DNA of 64,000 nucleotides from Anaeramoeba flamelloides (GCA_027625915.1 JANTQA010000036.1:3901501-3965500); one strand, 5' to 3'. Positions 33,333-45,120 are shown, numbered from the stretch's first letter. The notes: a model not told the origin generated them from the letters alone. Program-made: numbers and translations.

Positions 33333-34970
33333 ATGAGTATATTAAAACAGGTGAACCGAAAGAAAATGATTTATATTACACGATTTGCGATAGTGTCTGT
33401 CACAAGTCTACCCACAAGATCGTCACATTTTGCAGTCAAGTCACGTATTGGAAGTAATACGTTACTTACAAAACAAGTAATGCCTACCATCAATTCGTCT
33501 GCCAATTTCCAAGAAGAATTTCGTGTGAATTCCACCTATTATCGCCAAAAGTCAACAATCAATACGACAAGTGTTGGGAGTGGGTTTGAGTATTTAAAAA
33601 AGCCCTTAAAATTTTGTTTGCAACAAGATCGGAAGACAATACAAGGAAAGAGATCCAAAACTCTTACAATCGCAAAAGCCGAGATCGAGACAACTGATTT
33701 CATCGGTATCAATCAGCCTATTTTAAAAATGATTCGATTTGATTTAAAAAACCCTAAAAAGCACAGAATTACACCCTTTTTAATTTTTGCGATCCAAATT
33801 TCGATGGATGCAACACCAAAGTCAATTCCAATTCTTCTTCACACTGCTATTCAATCTGAATTAAAGATATTTTTCAGCAACAACGAGACACAAAATAATG
33901 CCTCTGAAACAATCAAAAAAGAAAAAAGACTTTCTGTAAATTCACAACCAAGAGAATTCGAACAACAAATCAAGAGACAAAAACAAATTAAGGTTTTACA
34001 GAGCGAAGAACTCACTGGGTATACAAATTCTATTTCCTCGTTTGGATCTAATGTCACATTTTTATCAGAATTATCTTCAAAATCAGCAACCTCAAAAAAT
34101 TCGAAACAAGGGAAAATTCAAGAGAAAAAGAACAAACCCGAGTATCAAAGTCAAGACGATCTTTTGAAATTGTGTGTCAGTCAACAAGAAAAAAAACAAA
34201 TTCAACAATTAGGCCGCCTAATTAACAAAAAAAAAAAATTGAATATCGAAAAGAAAAGGTCACTGAGATACATTAAAAAAGCCAAAAAAAAGATCAAATT
34301 ATTCAAAATCAAACAAAAAAAGTGTTATCTAATTCTATCGTCTGACGAAAAAGAATTCTACACCACAAAAGTGAAATTATATAATCACAAAAATATTGTA
34401 GCAAAAATAACATCAAAATTCGAAGAAATGAAAGAAAATAAGGGACAAATCGAAGATCTGAATGAGATCAACCATTTATTACAGCAGCTACAAAAAATTA
34501 ATAAAGAATGTTTCAATCAACAAAACCTTTTTCATGATGTCAAAGACATTGGCAAGATAACAAACAGCCATAAAGATTTAAAAGTGAAAGAAAAAGATAA
34601 CGAAGAAAAGGCAATAGAAAAGAAATTAAAAATTAAAAAATTAAAAAAGGAGATTGAACAAAAAAAAATGTTATTAATGAAACAAAAGGCGCAATTAAAA
34701 GAAATTAATATGAAAAGGAATCAATTAAAAACCATGAAAAAGAAAGATCAACAAAAAATCAAACTAATATTTCAAAATAATAATCAAGAAAAAAAACTTT
34801 TTGCTAAGAAATCTAAGCAACACAATAACAAAAAAAAAGAATATAGCCAATTAGAAATTCAAAAAAAAAATTTATTATTACTTCAAAAGGAGAATAAATC
34901 AAAATATATCTATGAAAGAAAAATAAATGAAAAAATTAAACAAATCACAAATTTGAAAAGTTCTCGGCAA
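33333..34970 (+). CDS. NT-C2 / coiled-coil / DIL protein, 5' part
   Basis: Residues 1-546 of a protein of about 1190 residues. Residues about 12-150 match the NT-type C2 domain of EEIG1/EHBP1 proteins (MIYITRFAIVSVTSLP, NSSANFQEEFRVNSTY, then KPLKFCLQQ and IGINQPILKMIRFDLKN). This domain binds membranes or tethers. From about residue 270 it is a highly charged Lys/Glu/Gln coiled coil. Start: ATG at 33333; ATG at 33366 is also possible. The frame stays open to a TAG at 35073-35075. The downstream ORF is in another frame and continues the same protein. A candidate intron 34971-35061 (GTTCAA...TTTCCAG, 91 nt) would join them in frame; a one-base indel in the A-run near 35038 is the alternative. 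Confidence 0.85.
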
Positions 34971-35061
34971 GTTCAAATAAACGAATTAAAAAATCTAATA
35001 AAAACAAAACAAAAGTTAAAAATGTCTCTAAATAATGAAAAAATTATTACAAAATTTCCAG

Positions 35062-37002
35062 ACCGGGCTAAATAGTATTGAAAAGAAATTAAATAAGATC
35101 AAAATGAATCAAAAAAAATATCAGAAAAAGAAAAGAAAAGAAATAGAAAAATTAAAAATTCAATATAATCAAAAATTATTAAATGAAAATAAAACAAAAA
35201 TTTTTGAATTAAAAAAAAACATTTTGATTCATAAAAACCTTTTTAAATTGCAGCAAAGTGAATATGAAAAACAGTTTGAAAAAAGAATAAAATTGAATAG
35301 TATTAATTTAAAAAATAAAATAAAAAAAAAAAGTAAATTTTCAAAAAAAAAATCATTTCTGAAGAAAACCAACCAAAAGTTAAAAAGGAATTTTAAAAAA
35401 AAAATGAACATTGACAAAAAGATACGAAATGGGAAGTCAATAGAAAGGAAAAAGAAAAAGAAAAAGAATAAGGATAAGGATGAAAAATTTAAAGTTGTAG
35501 AAGAAAAAGAAATAAAAATTGGGAATATCAAAGAGAAAAATAGGAAAAAGAATTTGTTTTCGAATTTAAATGGAAATGTTGAAATTGAAATTATAAAAGA
35601 ACAAAAAAAAAGATTAAATGAACAAAAACATGAAAAGAAAGGGATATTTAATAAATTACAAATAGTTGAAAGAATTGAAAAAGAAAAATGGCTAATTGAA
35701 AGATTATATCTGGGATGCAATGAAAAGGTGAAAGGTTTGTATCCCATACCAGCAACAGTTTTAATTTCATTTTTAATTAAATCTAATAGTTTTGATTTTG
35801 GATGTGACAGTGTATTAACTACTTATATTGAGTGGCTAAATTTATTATTATTCACTTATCGAAAAACATTTAAAAAAAATATTTGGTTAATGTCAAATAT
35901 TTTTTGGTCAATTAGATTTTTGTTAGATGAAATGAAGAATTTCCCTAAAAAATATTATTTAAAAAAATTAAGGAATGAAAGATTCAAGTGTATAATTAAA
36001 GATGAATATTTGAACAACAAAAAAAAGCCTGATGGTAAGATATGTGTATCTATGAAAAACGAATTTACACGTTCTGATATGTCTTTAATCAAAATACGAA
36101 AACAAAGATTAAAATCAGAAATTGAACCCGTCAAAACCGGTTCTTATATTAATTTCAATGATTTAGTGAATGATTATGGAAGCAATAACAATGAATTTTT
36201 ATATGAAAACAGAAAACCATTTATATTTGTTTTATATGAAAAAATGTGTGTATTATTAAACAGGGTATATTTAAACATGATTAATATCATAAAAGATCAA
36301 TTAGAAAAAATATATCGAAAAGTTTTTTCAAAATATTCTCCATCCGAAAGTAAAATATTTGAAAAAAAATTGATCAGTTGTACAAACTCGGTTGTAAACC
36401 TATTGCGATTAATAATACAGTATTGTGATTTAACAAAATTACCAAACATTGTTTGCCAAGGTTTTATTCGACAAACATTTTTCTCAATTAATGCCATTTT
36501 GTTTAATTATTTATTAAGGAAAAAGAAGTTTTTGACTGTTGGGCATTGTGCCAAAATTAAAGAGTCACTTTCTAAAATTGAAGGGTACATTAATAATTCC
36601 CCTTTTAGCAAATCAAAAAAAGAATTAAGGCAGATCAATAATTTAATAGATTTAATATTTATGAATAAAGTCATTTTAAAAGAGCAAGAAAATAACTATT
36701 TCTTATGTACCAATATTTTAAATTCGATTTCTGTGTTCCAAATTTTCAGGATCTTATCCAATTTTACTCCAGACCGTTTTGACCCTGTGAAAATTAACAA
36801 AAAAGATCTTGATAAACTATTGGAATTCGCTCTCAATAAAACTTCCAAAAATATACTTGCTGATAAAATTGAATTGAATAGTAATTATATATATTCTTTA
36901 AAAATTGATTTATCAAATGTCAACTGTAAAAACTGGCACAGATGCAATTTACCAATTAATCTTCAAAAGAAAATGTCTCAATTATTTTCAGAAGATTTTT
37001 AG
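35062..37002 (+). CDS. NT-C2 / coiled-coil / DIL protein, 3' part
   Basis: Open from before 35035 to TAG at 37000-37002, taken here from 35062, the end of the proposed short intron. The coiled coil continues to about residue 740 of the joined protein. A helical C-terminal region follows whose last third matches a DIL (dilute) domain, the cargo-binding globular tail of myosin V also present in afadin. Signs are VCQGFIRQTFFSINAILFNY (about 1010-1030), CAKIKESLSKIEGYI and FQIFRILSNFTPDRFDPVKI. With no motor domain, it is probably a membrane-to-organelle adaptor in the cytoplasm: C2 on the membrane, DIL on cargo. Confidence 0.85.
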   Translation, partial: TGLNSIEKKLNKIKMNQKKYQKKKRKEIEKLKIQYNQKLLNENKTKIFELKKNILIHKNLFKLQQSEYEKQFEKRIKLNSINLKNKIKKKSKFSKKKSFLKKTNQKLKRNFKKKMNIDKKIRNGKSIERKKKKKKNKDKDEKFKVVEEKEIKIGNIKEKNRKKNLFSNLNGNVEIEIIKEQKKRLNEQKHEKKGIFNKLQIVERIEKEKWLIERLYLGCNEKVKGLYPIPATVLISFLIKSNSFDFGCDSVLTTYIEWLNLLLFTYRKTFKKNIWLMSNIFWSIRFLLDEMKNFPKKYYLKKLRNERFKCIIKDEYLNNKKKPDGKICVSMKNEFTRSDMSLIKIRKQRLKSEIEPVKTGSYINFNDLVNDYGSNNNEFLYENRKPFIFVLYEKMCVLLNRVYLNMINIIKDQLEKIYRKVFSKYSPSESKIFEKKLISCTNSVVNLLRLIIQYCDLTKLPNIVCQGFIRQTFFSINAILFNYLLRKKKFLTVGHCAKIKESLSKIEGYINNSPFSKSKKELRQINNLIDLIFMNKVILKEQENNYFLCTNILNSISVFQIFRILSNFTPDRFDPVKINKKDLDKLLEFALNKTSKNILADKIELNSNYIYSLKIDLSNVNCKNWHRCNLPINLQKKMSQLFSEDF

Positions 37003-37777
37003 TTTATATTTTATATTGAGTATAATAATTAAACTTTGATCTTTTTTCGTTTTTCTTGGCTTTTCCCTTTTTTTTTTTTTTTTCCTTCTTGTATATTTTT
37101 CAACTATCACAATATTTGGAAGGTATTGATAAATGAAATCTGAATATAAATCTAAAATATTAATATATAAAATTACATATCTGATTTAAATTCATTTCTG
37201 TACTATTAAATATAGGGTTTTTTTTTTTCTTTTTTTCAATTAAATGGGATTTTTATTGAAAAATGCCATAGACTATACCACATAATTATTATCTTATGTG
37301 TTGTACAAATAATAATAATAATAAAAATAAAATATAAATCCATTTTTACTCAAGAATTGTATAAATTTCTTCTTATAATGAGTTTAATTAAATCGTTTAA
37401 TTGTTATATTTTTTTGTTTGTTTAAAGACAAAATTCATAATGGTTGTGGTTTATTTCAAGTTGATTTGTTAAAATGAAGGTGGAATAAGGTTTTTTATTT
37501 ATTTGGATCAATGTGATTTCTAATAAAGATTTGAAATTGTTTTGGAAGAAAAACAATTATTTATATTCCAAAATTATTTCTTGTATGTAATTTTTTTTCT
37601 ACACTTTGATACAAAAAGATCTTTTTGAAAAATCTCTATCTTTTTTTTTTATATTATTAAATAGGGATAATTCAACAAAATTCGTTCTTGTTTAACTCTT
37701 ACTCTGTACAAATAAGAAATCTCTTTTTTTATCGTTATTAAAGGGGCGGAGTTTTAATCCCTATTATTTGTTCATAA
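37003..37777. other. 3' flank, AT-rich
   Basis: No coding signal. A few (AAT)n runs near 37310-37330 and long T runs. Confidence 0.6.
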
Positions 37778-38312
37778 ACCCCATTCCAAAAATTTGGACA
37801 CACCCAAAATCAAAAATATGCAAAAAAAAACACAATTTATTCTATTTTTCCAAACCTAATATAAAACAATATTTAAGTAACCCAGTATTAATGTTTTAAT
37901 AAGTAATCATTTTAATCCAAAGAATGGAAAACAATATAAAACTCAAAAATAAAAACAGGTGTGTCCAAAATAATGAAACGAGCTGAACAAAAAATGTATT
38001 GGTAAATTTGTTGAAATTTCACCAATAATTATTGATCGATCAAATGTTAAGATTCCATCTACCAATTGTATGTTATTTTCCAATTTAACAAACTCAACTC
38101 TAACTTTCTATCAACCATTGAAAAAAAAATTTCAGATCTAACCAAACAGATTACGTAACTTGCAAAAAAGGAAATGAAAACAAAACTAAAAAGACAAAAA
38201 ATGAAATAGTTTGTAAAATAAAAATTATTTCCAAATTGAATTTAAAGTGTGATAATGATGTTCTTACCACTCTTTAAACTGTGTCCAAATTTTTGGAATC
38301 TAGTTTATATAT
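37778..38312 (+). mobile_element. Mariner-like non-autonomous element, copy 4 (best preserved ends)
   Basis: Left end ATTCCAAAAATTTGGACACA and right end TGTGTCCAAATTTTTGGAAT are perfect inverted repeats for about 20 bp. Length is about 535 bp. An internal short palindrome (AGGTGTGTCCAAAATAATGA) repeats the terminal motif mid-element. There is no intact ORF. The terminal form suits Tc1/mariner, but no transposase is present to confirm it. Confidence 0.75.
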
Positions 38313-39592
38313 AATTTTTTTTTTTATAATTTGTATATTAATAAGTCTTGATATTTTTATAATTTATTTGGATTAATAAAAAAAGGAGAGTGAATTTTCT
38401 TAGTTAATAAATATAATATTATTATTAAATTGTTAATCACTTTGAATTATTACTTTTTTTGTTTAATTTTAAAAATAAAGGTTTTAAAGATTAGATTCAT
38501 GGACTTAGTCATTTAGTAGAAAATAGTTCGAATCTTCAATAATATCTAAATTAGAAAATATTGTTTATAAATTTCAAAATTTTGATTTATTTTTGATTAT
38601 AACTTTGTTATATGTCGTTTGAAAAATGTATATTTTGTATGTATTTCTTATAATAATAGAATATTATTAATTGGACAATAAATGGAATAGAAGAATTATA
38701 TCGATCATCAAAGTCTTTCAATTCAAAAAGAAAAATAATAATCTCATCGATTTATGAAAATAAATAGTTTTTTTGTAACTTGGATCCATTAAAGATCTTT
38801 TTTGGAAAAATGAAAGATTATTTTCTTGGGTTTATTTATCAATAAATAGGAGTATTTACTAATCTGAATAATATGGCGGTTAACTTTTAGAAAGTATATA
38901 AAAGGTATATTATTACTTGGGATTATTATAAAAAAAAAAAAAAACTGAACTAAATTTCATAATAAAGGGCAAATTTTTTTTGACTTTTTTTTTTACTATT
39001 TTTATTTTATTTTTAGATAAAAAACAAATATTTCTAGGGTGTAGAACTGTATATTAAAATAATAATTTTTTTATTATAATAGATAACTTCAATTTATAAA
39101 AATATTTATTTTCAAAATTTTGATTTCTAATGGGGATATGATTGTGAAATAATTTTTATTTTATTAATTTTATAAAATTTCCTTTTATATACTATGTTCT
39201 GTTTAAAAGAATATTGTTATATTAACCATAATGAAAATTTTATTAAATATGAATAATACAAAAAAAATTTATTTTTAATAATAATTTCTAAAAAATTATT
39301 TTTTTCGATTTGTAAATGCAACTCAGTATTTTTACTTTCTTTAATAATATATTACTTATTTTTTATTTTTATTTTTAATTTTTTAATTTCTTTTTACCTT
39401 CAAAATCAATTAATATCACAAAAAATGGATTCTGGATTATTGTTATAGAATATTATTGCTCTATAATAAAAATTTTGTGAATGATCTTGTTTCATTACAA
39501 ATTACTGATAAATTCTAATAAATAGTTGAAAAGTTTTTCTTCATTTTCCTTTTTCAATTTTTTTTTCTCAATTTTATAAAAAGTATTATATC
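38313..39592. other. AT-rich intergenic DNA
   Basis: Nothing recognised. AGTTCGAATCTTC near 38525 resembles a tRNA B-box, but no cloverleaf can be drawn around it. Confidence 0.6.
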
Positions 39593-40123
39593 CTCGAAAT
39601 TTCGAAAAAAGATTAACTTATATAGGATGTAGTGAATTGTTAATTTGGTTCTTATCTGTCTGATCTTGAGCTTGGTATGGGTTTTAATAATGGTTCCAAA
39701 AGGGTAATTTTTGTCAATTATTTTTTTTTTCCAAAATCTGAATTGAGAGATAAGATTAATTGGCTGGAATTTAAGTATTGAAAAAATGTTATTTGTGGGT
39801 TACCTAAACAAATTTTTAATTAGATTTGGTTTTATTTTGAGCTTTTTCTGAAAAAATTTTTTTCATTAGCTAATTGGTAAAAAAGTAAATCAAAATTTTC
39901 TTTGACGACCCAAAAATCTAAATTTATTCTTAAACACCTACCAACCAATTAGTCTTACCTTCTCCAATTTGTTTTTGGAAAAAAAAAAAAAATAAATTGA
40001 CAAAAATTACCCTTTTTGAATCATTATTAAAACCCATACCAAGCTCAAGATCGATCAGATAAGAACCAAATTAACAAATCACTACACCCTAAACAAGTTA
40101 ATCTTTTTTTCAAATTTCAGGGA
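39593..40123 (+). mobile_element. 530-bp foldback element, copy 1
   Basis: Long inverted arms: GAGCTTGGTATGGGTTTTAA and TGTTAATTTGGTTCTTATCT on the left are mirrored by TTAAAACCCATACCAAGCTC and AGATAAGAACCAAATTAACA on the right. The copy at 57655-58186 has the same arms with the interior in the opposite orientation. No ORF. Confidence 0.8.
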
Positions 40124-40538
40124 TTATAAATCTTAAATATAAATTAACTTTGTAAACAATTTAATTTTTCAATTTGTTATTTGATATCATTTTTTTTTGA
40201 AATTGGAACCAAAGGATTTTGAAAAATGGAAATCTCTAAACAATTTTTTTGAGTTTATAAAATTAGGGTAAAAAATTCAAATTCCAGTAATTTCTCAATT
40301 CAGTATTTCTTTTCTTATCAAAATATATAACATCAAATATAGATTTGTAACAATAACCCTGACAAAATGATCAGTGTGGAAAAATTAATTCCAAAACTAT
40401 TTACTAAAATCAATAAAAATTTATTTTGTGAATGATTATCTGAATCCTACAAGAGGGTTATTCTTCAGTACTTAAAAACTTACCAATTTTGAGGCTTGAG
40501 GAATTCTTATTTGAAAATTATTATCAATTGTCATAGAT

Positions 40539-42062
40539 ATGGAAAATTCATTTTTTTCTTTTCAACAAGTCTTAATTTGCCTGTTAATTGTGAATATTTT
40601 GATAACCAATTTAGTTCAAGAAAAGAAAAAAAATACAGTTAAGTTTCACGATCCTATGACAAATAAGAAGAGGGTCGAACAAGAAATTGAAAAGCTTGTT
40701 AGGTTAGTGGAAAAAGATTTCTTATCCTTATGCTCGAATAACAAAAACACATCAAATTCACAAAGAGATATTGGGCCTTTACTCAAGGAACATATCCGTA
40801 TCTTGAACAGTATTCAAAAAGCGTTAGAAAATGCTCGTATTGAGATCTGTCAAGAAGGCGTTTTTTTCATTCTTGGATTTCTTGATCTTTCAAGCCACCA
40901 AATGAATAAACAAATACTACAAATAGTCTGTTCATTCTTGGGAAATGATCAGCTTATTGTTAATTCTTTGTCTCTCTCACAAAATTTATTCTGTTCAGAT
41001 ATTGATTCACTTCTCGACTATTTGGAAGGAAACAAAAGTGTAAGAAAATTGAATCTCAGCAACAATCATTTAGGCCCAATAGTGTTAAATAAATTTGCAG
41101 TTTTGTTGAAAAACAATAATCAAACACTTGAGGAAATCAATTTTGATTCGTCGAGGCTGGGAACAGATTCTTTTTTGCTTTTAACAAGACTACTGATTGG
41201 GAATAAAACTTTAAAAAAATTTTCCGCTTTAAACAATTTTGATAAGTGCAATTTAAACATGCTGTTACACTTACACCAACTAATTAAAAATAACCGATCA
41301 TTGGTTGAGTTAAAAATCTCTGATCCAAAGGTTTTCAATGAGGAAGAAATGATGGTTTGGAAGAAAATTACTTCAATTTTTGAAAATAACAAAAGGAATC
41401 ACAAAATAATGAACAAAGAAAAAAGAACCAACAAACTATTGTCAATACACAGGAAAAAATTAAAAAAAATCATTATATTTGAAAAATTGCAAAGTCAAGC
41501 AAAGAAAAATGAAAATAGTCAAAACAAATCTCAATTATTATTTGAAAAAAAGAGGGGAAAGAATGTGCTTTGTAAACATCAAAATTTTGATCAACAGTTA
41601 ACTAATAAGACAAAGAAGGAAAAGATCAGAGAAAATGAAACAAGTTTAATTGGAGAGAATGAAATTACAAAAATGAGTGAAAAAATCATTTTGAGAAAGA
41701 AAGATAACAAAAGAACTCTTGTCGAGATAACAAGTGATGGAAAAGAATACGTGGAGAAAAGTGAAGAAGAGGGTTTTACAATTATAGAAGAAGAAGAAAA
41801 ATTGAAGGAAGAATTTAATTTCGAAAATGTTTTAAATACATACGATTTAATTGAGGAAGAAATGAAAGAAGATCAATTTAGCATAAATGATCAAAATAAG
41901 GAAACTATATTTATTGAAGAATGGGAAAAAAATTGCTTTGAAGTTGATACGAACGAATACCAAAAATTCGAAGAACAAAACAATAGTCATATTAGTATGC
42001 TATTACAAACGAGTAACAATTTTAAAAAAAAATATTCCTTATCGTTTTTGAATAAAAAATGA
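40539..42062 (+). CDS. Leucine-rich-repeat protein with charged C-terminus
   Basis: 507 residues in one exon ending in TGA. Residues about 9-27 are hydrophobic (VLICLLIVNILITNLV), a possible signal anchor. This segment could instead be intronic: a polypyrimidine-like run ending ACAG lies near 40637, in which case translation would start at a later ATG. Residues about 135-265 form ribonuclease-inhibitor-type LRRs (SVRKLNLSNNHLGPI, QTLEEINFDSSRLGTDS, SLVELKISDPKVF). These usually serve as protein-binding surfaces. The rest is Lys-rich and then Glu-rich, probably disordered. No specific orthologue is recognised. Confidence 0.8.
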   Translation: MENSFFSFQQVLICLLIVNILITNLVQEKKKNTVKFHDPMTNKKRVEQEIEKLVRLVEKDFLSLCSNNKNTSNSQRDIGPLLKEHIRILNSIQKALENARIEICQEGVFFILGFLDLSSHQMNKQILQIVCSFLGNDQLIVNSLSLSQNLFCSDIDSLLDYLEGNKSVRKLNLSNNHLGPIVLNKFAVLLKNNNQTLEEINFDSSRLGTDSFLLLTRLLIGNKTLKKFSALNNFDKCNLNMLLHLHQLIKNNRSLVELKISDPKVFNEEEMMVWKKITSIFENNKRNHKIMNKEKRTNKLLSIHRKKLKKIIIFEKLQSQAKKNENSQNKSQLLFEKKRGKNVLCKHQNFDQQLTNKTKKEKIRENETSLIGENEITKMSEKIILRKKDNKRTLVEITSDGKEYVEKSEEEGFTIIEEEEKLKEEFNFENVLNTYDLIEEEMKEDQFSINDQNKETIFIEEWEKNCFEVDTNEYQKFEEQNNSHISMLLQTSNNFKKKYSLSFLNKK

Positions 42063-42769
42063 TATTAATGTATTTGTTTTGGTTGAAATGAATATTAATT
42101 TTTGAATAATTGTATTATTTAAATAAATATTAGAAAAATGTTCTTTTTTTCCTATGTTTCTATTCAATTTTAATTTTGGTTGGTTATTAAATATTACTGT
42201 TTAAGAAAAAAATATCAACAATATTTGAAATTGGGTATCTTAATCGAACTTGAAAAAATGAAAGTAATTATTTTGGAAAAAAATTGTCAAATAGAAAAAA
42301 TGTATCAAATTGATTTTCCAAAATATTCAATTTAATTTTAAACATTACTGAAAAAAAAAAAAAAATAAGTCATTATTTTCTTTTTATACTATTATTTTCC
42401 AATTAAAAAAGCTCAAATTTTTGGTTCACATTCCTAAATATTTTCTAATCTATTAGTTGAAGAAAATCCAAAGATCTTAACTAATCTTTTAGAAATGATA
42501 ATTTTAGGCAATAAAATAACCTTCCTTCCTGAACCCTAAAATATTTTTTTTTACTCGGCTAATTTGATTGTAGCAGTGATAATTAATGCACATTTTGGAG
42601 ATTGAAATAAAAATTTTCATATATTAATTGAAAAATAGTAGTAATAAGAATTGTTTTGGATAATATTTTATATATAGTAACAATAAAATTATTACTACCT
42701 TTGATAAATTACTGATATTTTGAGTCGAAGTCTTTAGATTGTTATATCAAAAAAATTCGAATTTTTAGT

Positions 42770-43030
42770 TGCAAATATGACTGAAAATGAAAACAAAAAG
42801 TAAGATCTATGAATAAAAGAAAAAATAAAAGATTAAAGATAAAATGAAGGAATCAACTGTATAGCAATTTTTTTCATACTATCTTGGTTGTTGGTTTTGA
42901 TTTGATTAATCAAATATGAAAAAAAATGTTTAAAAGGGTTGAAAATTTTTAATATTTAAATAATAAAGATCAGATTTCTAAAATAAAAATATACTTGTTG
43001 GTTTGATTGAAAATAATAATGGAATGAATT
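42770..43030 (+). repeat. Dispersed repeat, copy 1 of 3
   Basis: Same blocks as 48655-48990 and 59850-60205: CTGAAAATGAAAAC, AGATTAAAGATAAAATGA-type, and a final TTGGTTTGATTGAAAATAAT. Non-coding. Confidence 0.6.
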
Positions 43031-43604
43031 ATTTTTTGTGTGTTAATTTGTTTCATTATTTAATTTATCTTTCTTTTTTTGGAAAAATCATCTTTTGGTT
43101 CAAATAAAAAATATCTTTAAACTTTTTCGCTGTTTCTGTTTTTATTTTTTTTTCTAAATGGTTATACTTTTCTCTGGTTAGAATCTTGAACAATTTTTAT
43201 TTATATTTTTTTTTTTTTTTCAGAAAAAAAATAGAATAATTGAGAGAACCAGATTTGACGATTATTTTCATAGGGTGGACAATTCCAGAGAAAAGTTTTC
43301 CTTTTATTGTCTAAAATGATTTGGATGAACCTTTTTATTAAAATATTCATTTAAAACAAGCTTTTTCTGTGATTTAAAGTTAAACAAGAATATTTCCTCA
43401 AAAGCAAGAAAATTATAAAAAAAAAATTCTAATAAATTAAAATGAATTATTATTTCGTTTTTTATTTTGCTGGTAACAATTAATTTCCCCTTACACAAAA
43501 AAAATGGTATTATTATTATTATTGATATTATTAGAAAAAAATATTTATTAGTTCTAGTGGGTAAAAAAATTCTTTTTGAGTCTTTAACTTAATTTATAAA
43601 TCAT

Positions 43605-43672
43605 AATTTAGGAATTCGGGCAAATAAGAAGAATTAAAATCTCCACCGTTAAACAATAAAAAATTAAACATT
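43605..43672 (+). mobile_element. 5'-truncated LINE 3' end
   Basis: TTAGGAATTCGGGCAAATAA, then AGAAGAATT, CTCCACCGTTAAA and an A-rich stretch match the last about 65 bp of the LINE at 13165-13228. This is a typical severely 5'-truncated copy, or the tail of a related short element. Confidence 0.65.
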
Positions 43673-43685
43673 CTGAAAAGTATCT

Positions 43686-43784
43686 CAAGTGTTGCCAAGT
43701 GCCTATTTGTTTTTTTTTAATTTAAGAGATAAACTGAAAATTAAATGAAACTTCAGTTTATTTCTTAAATTAAAAAAAAAAAGA
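43686..43784 (+). mobile_element. Hairpin element (core type 1)
   Basis: AGTGTTGCCAAGTGCCTATT at the left, stem AATTTAAGAGATAAACTGAA / TCAGTTTATTTCTTAAATT, then an A run. The core is that of 12630-12718. It sits directly after the LINE 3' end at 43605-43672. Confidence 0.65.
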
Positions 43785-43954
43785 TTCAATAATAAGAGGA
43801 ATTGAAAAAAGATCCATTAAATGAAAAAAATAAACAAAAAAAACAAAGGAATACTTTTTGAAGTTCTTTTATAAATATGTAAAAAAAAAAAGTTTGATGA
43901 AAAGGATCAATAAAGCAATCAACATACTTCAAGACATTTATTTTATATAAACCA

Positions 43955-44440
43955 TGTCCCGGTCAAAGGGGTCAAGTTTTAATGTGTAAATTTAATTTTT
44001 TTAAAGTGTTTGATTGGATATTAGAAGAAAAAATTTTTTTTAAAATTTTAAAATTGAATCCATTTTTTCATTTTTTTTTTTTCTAATATTTTTTTAATAG
44101 TGATTCATTGTCAATTTTTTTTATTGCAAGAATAAAATTCTCTTGGTTAAAAAAAATGTTACTCTAATGTTATTGAAATTGTTAAAATGGTTGTATAATA
44201 ATCATATTGATTTCTATTGGAATTTAATTTATCTTTAGATGATAACAAGAATAAAAAACGTTTTTTTTCTCAAATTTTGGCTCCAATATTTATATTTTTA
44301 AAATCATTGAGAAATTCTATTGATTAAATAAATTTTATTTCATATGGGTATCAATTTTCATTTGATGTATATTGTTTTACATATTACTTCTTTAATCTCC
44401 AAAGTTCAATTATAAAAAATATTTGATATTTAAAAAAAAA
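43955..44440 (+). repeat. Dispersed repeat, copy 2 of 4
   Basis: GTCAAAGGGGTCAAGTTTTA, GATATTAGAAGAAAAAATTT and AATCATATTGATTTCTATTG are shared with 44615-45120, making a direct pair offset by about 660 bp, and with 53300-53970. Confidence 0.65.
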
Positions 44441-44614
44441 TTGTAATCTGTTTCATAGAAAAAAAATACATTAAGATATTGTTTATCGAAACAATTGATT
44501 AATTTACAAAATAAAATCTACAATAAAAAGAAATTTAGACAATCCAAAACTCAAATAATCGGATTTAGGCTTTTTTTTTTTTTTTTTTTCATTTTTTCTT
44601 AAAATTATTTCAAA

Positions 44615-45120
44615 CCATTTTCCAGTCAAAGAGACTAGTTCTAATGTGTGAATTGCACATATTCAATGTGTTTGAATTGATATTAGACGAAAAAAATTTT
44701 TTTCGAAATTTTCAAAATTGAATCCATTTTTTCATCATTTTTGCATATTTTTTCAGTTTTTTTTTTTACACTTAATTCATTTGCAAATTTTTTTTTTTTA
44801 ACATGATCGATATTCATTTGTAAAAATGTGTTATTATATCATAATTGATAAAATTAAAATAATTGTAGAGAAATATCTTTGATTTATATTGGAATTTTAT
44901 TTGGAACTTCAATAGGGGATATAAATGAACCTTGTTGTTTTACTCATTAGGGGCTTAGGAATTTAGGTTTTTCAATTTTTAAGAAAATCTATTGATTTTT
45001 CAGTTTCATTTTAGTCACATGTCAACTATTCTTTGAGGTTTATTATACTACTTATTTCTAATGTAATCTTCAAAGGTAATTTATAAAAAAATATTTGATA
45101 TTTTTAAAAAAAAAAAATTG
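44615..45120 (+). repeat. Dispersed repeat, copy 3 of 4
   Basis: CAGTCAAAGAGACTAGTTCT, GATATTAGACGAAAAAAATT, TTTTCAATTTTTAAGAAAAT and TCAACTATTCTTTGAGG occur in the family order. Non-coding. Confidence 0.65.

Noticed and set aside
35229-35747. Minus-strand 172-residue Phe/Ser-rich ORF
   Set aside because: A shadow of the Lys-rich coiled coil on the other strand.
38500-38560. tRNA-like B-box (AGTTCGAATCTTC)
   Set aside because: No matching A-box at the right distance and no acceptor stem can be paired.
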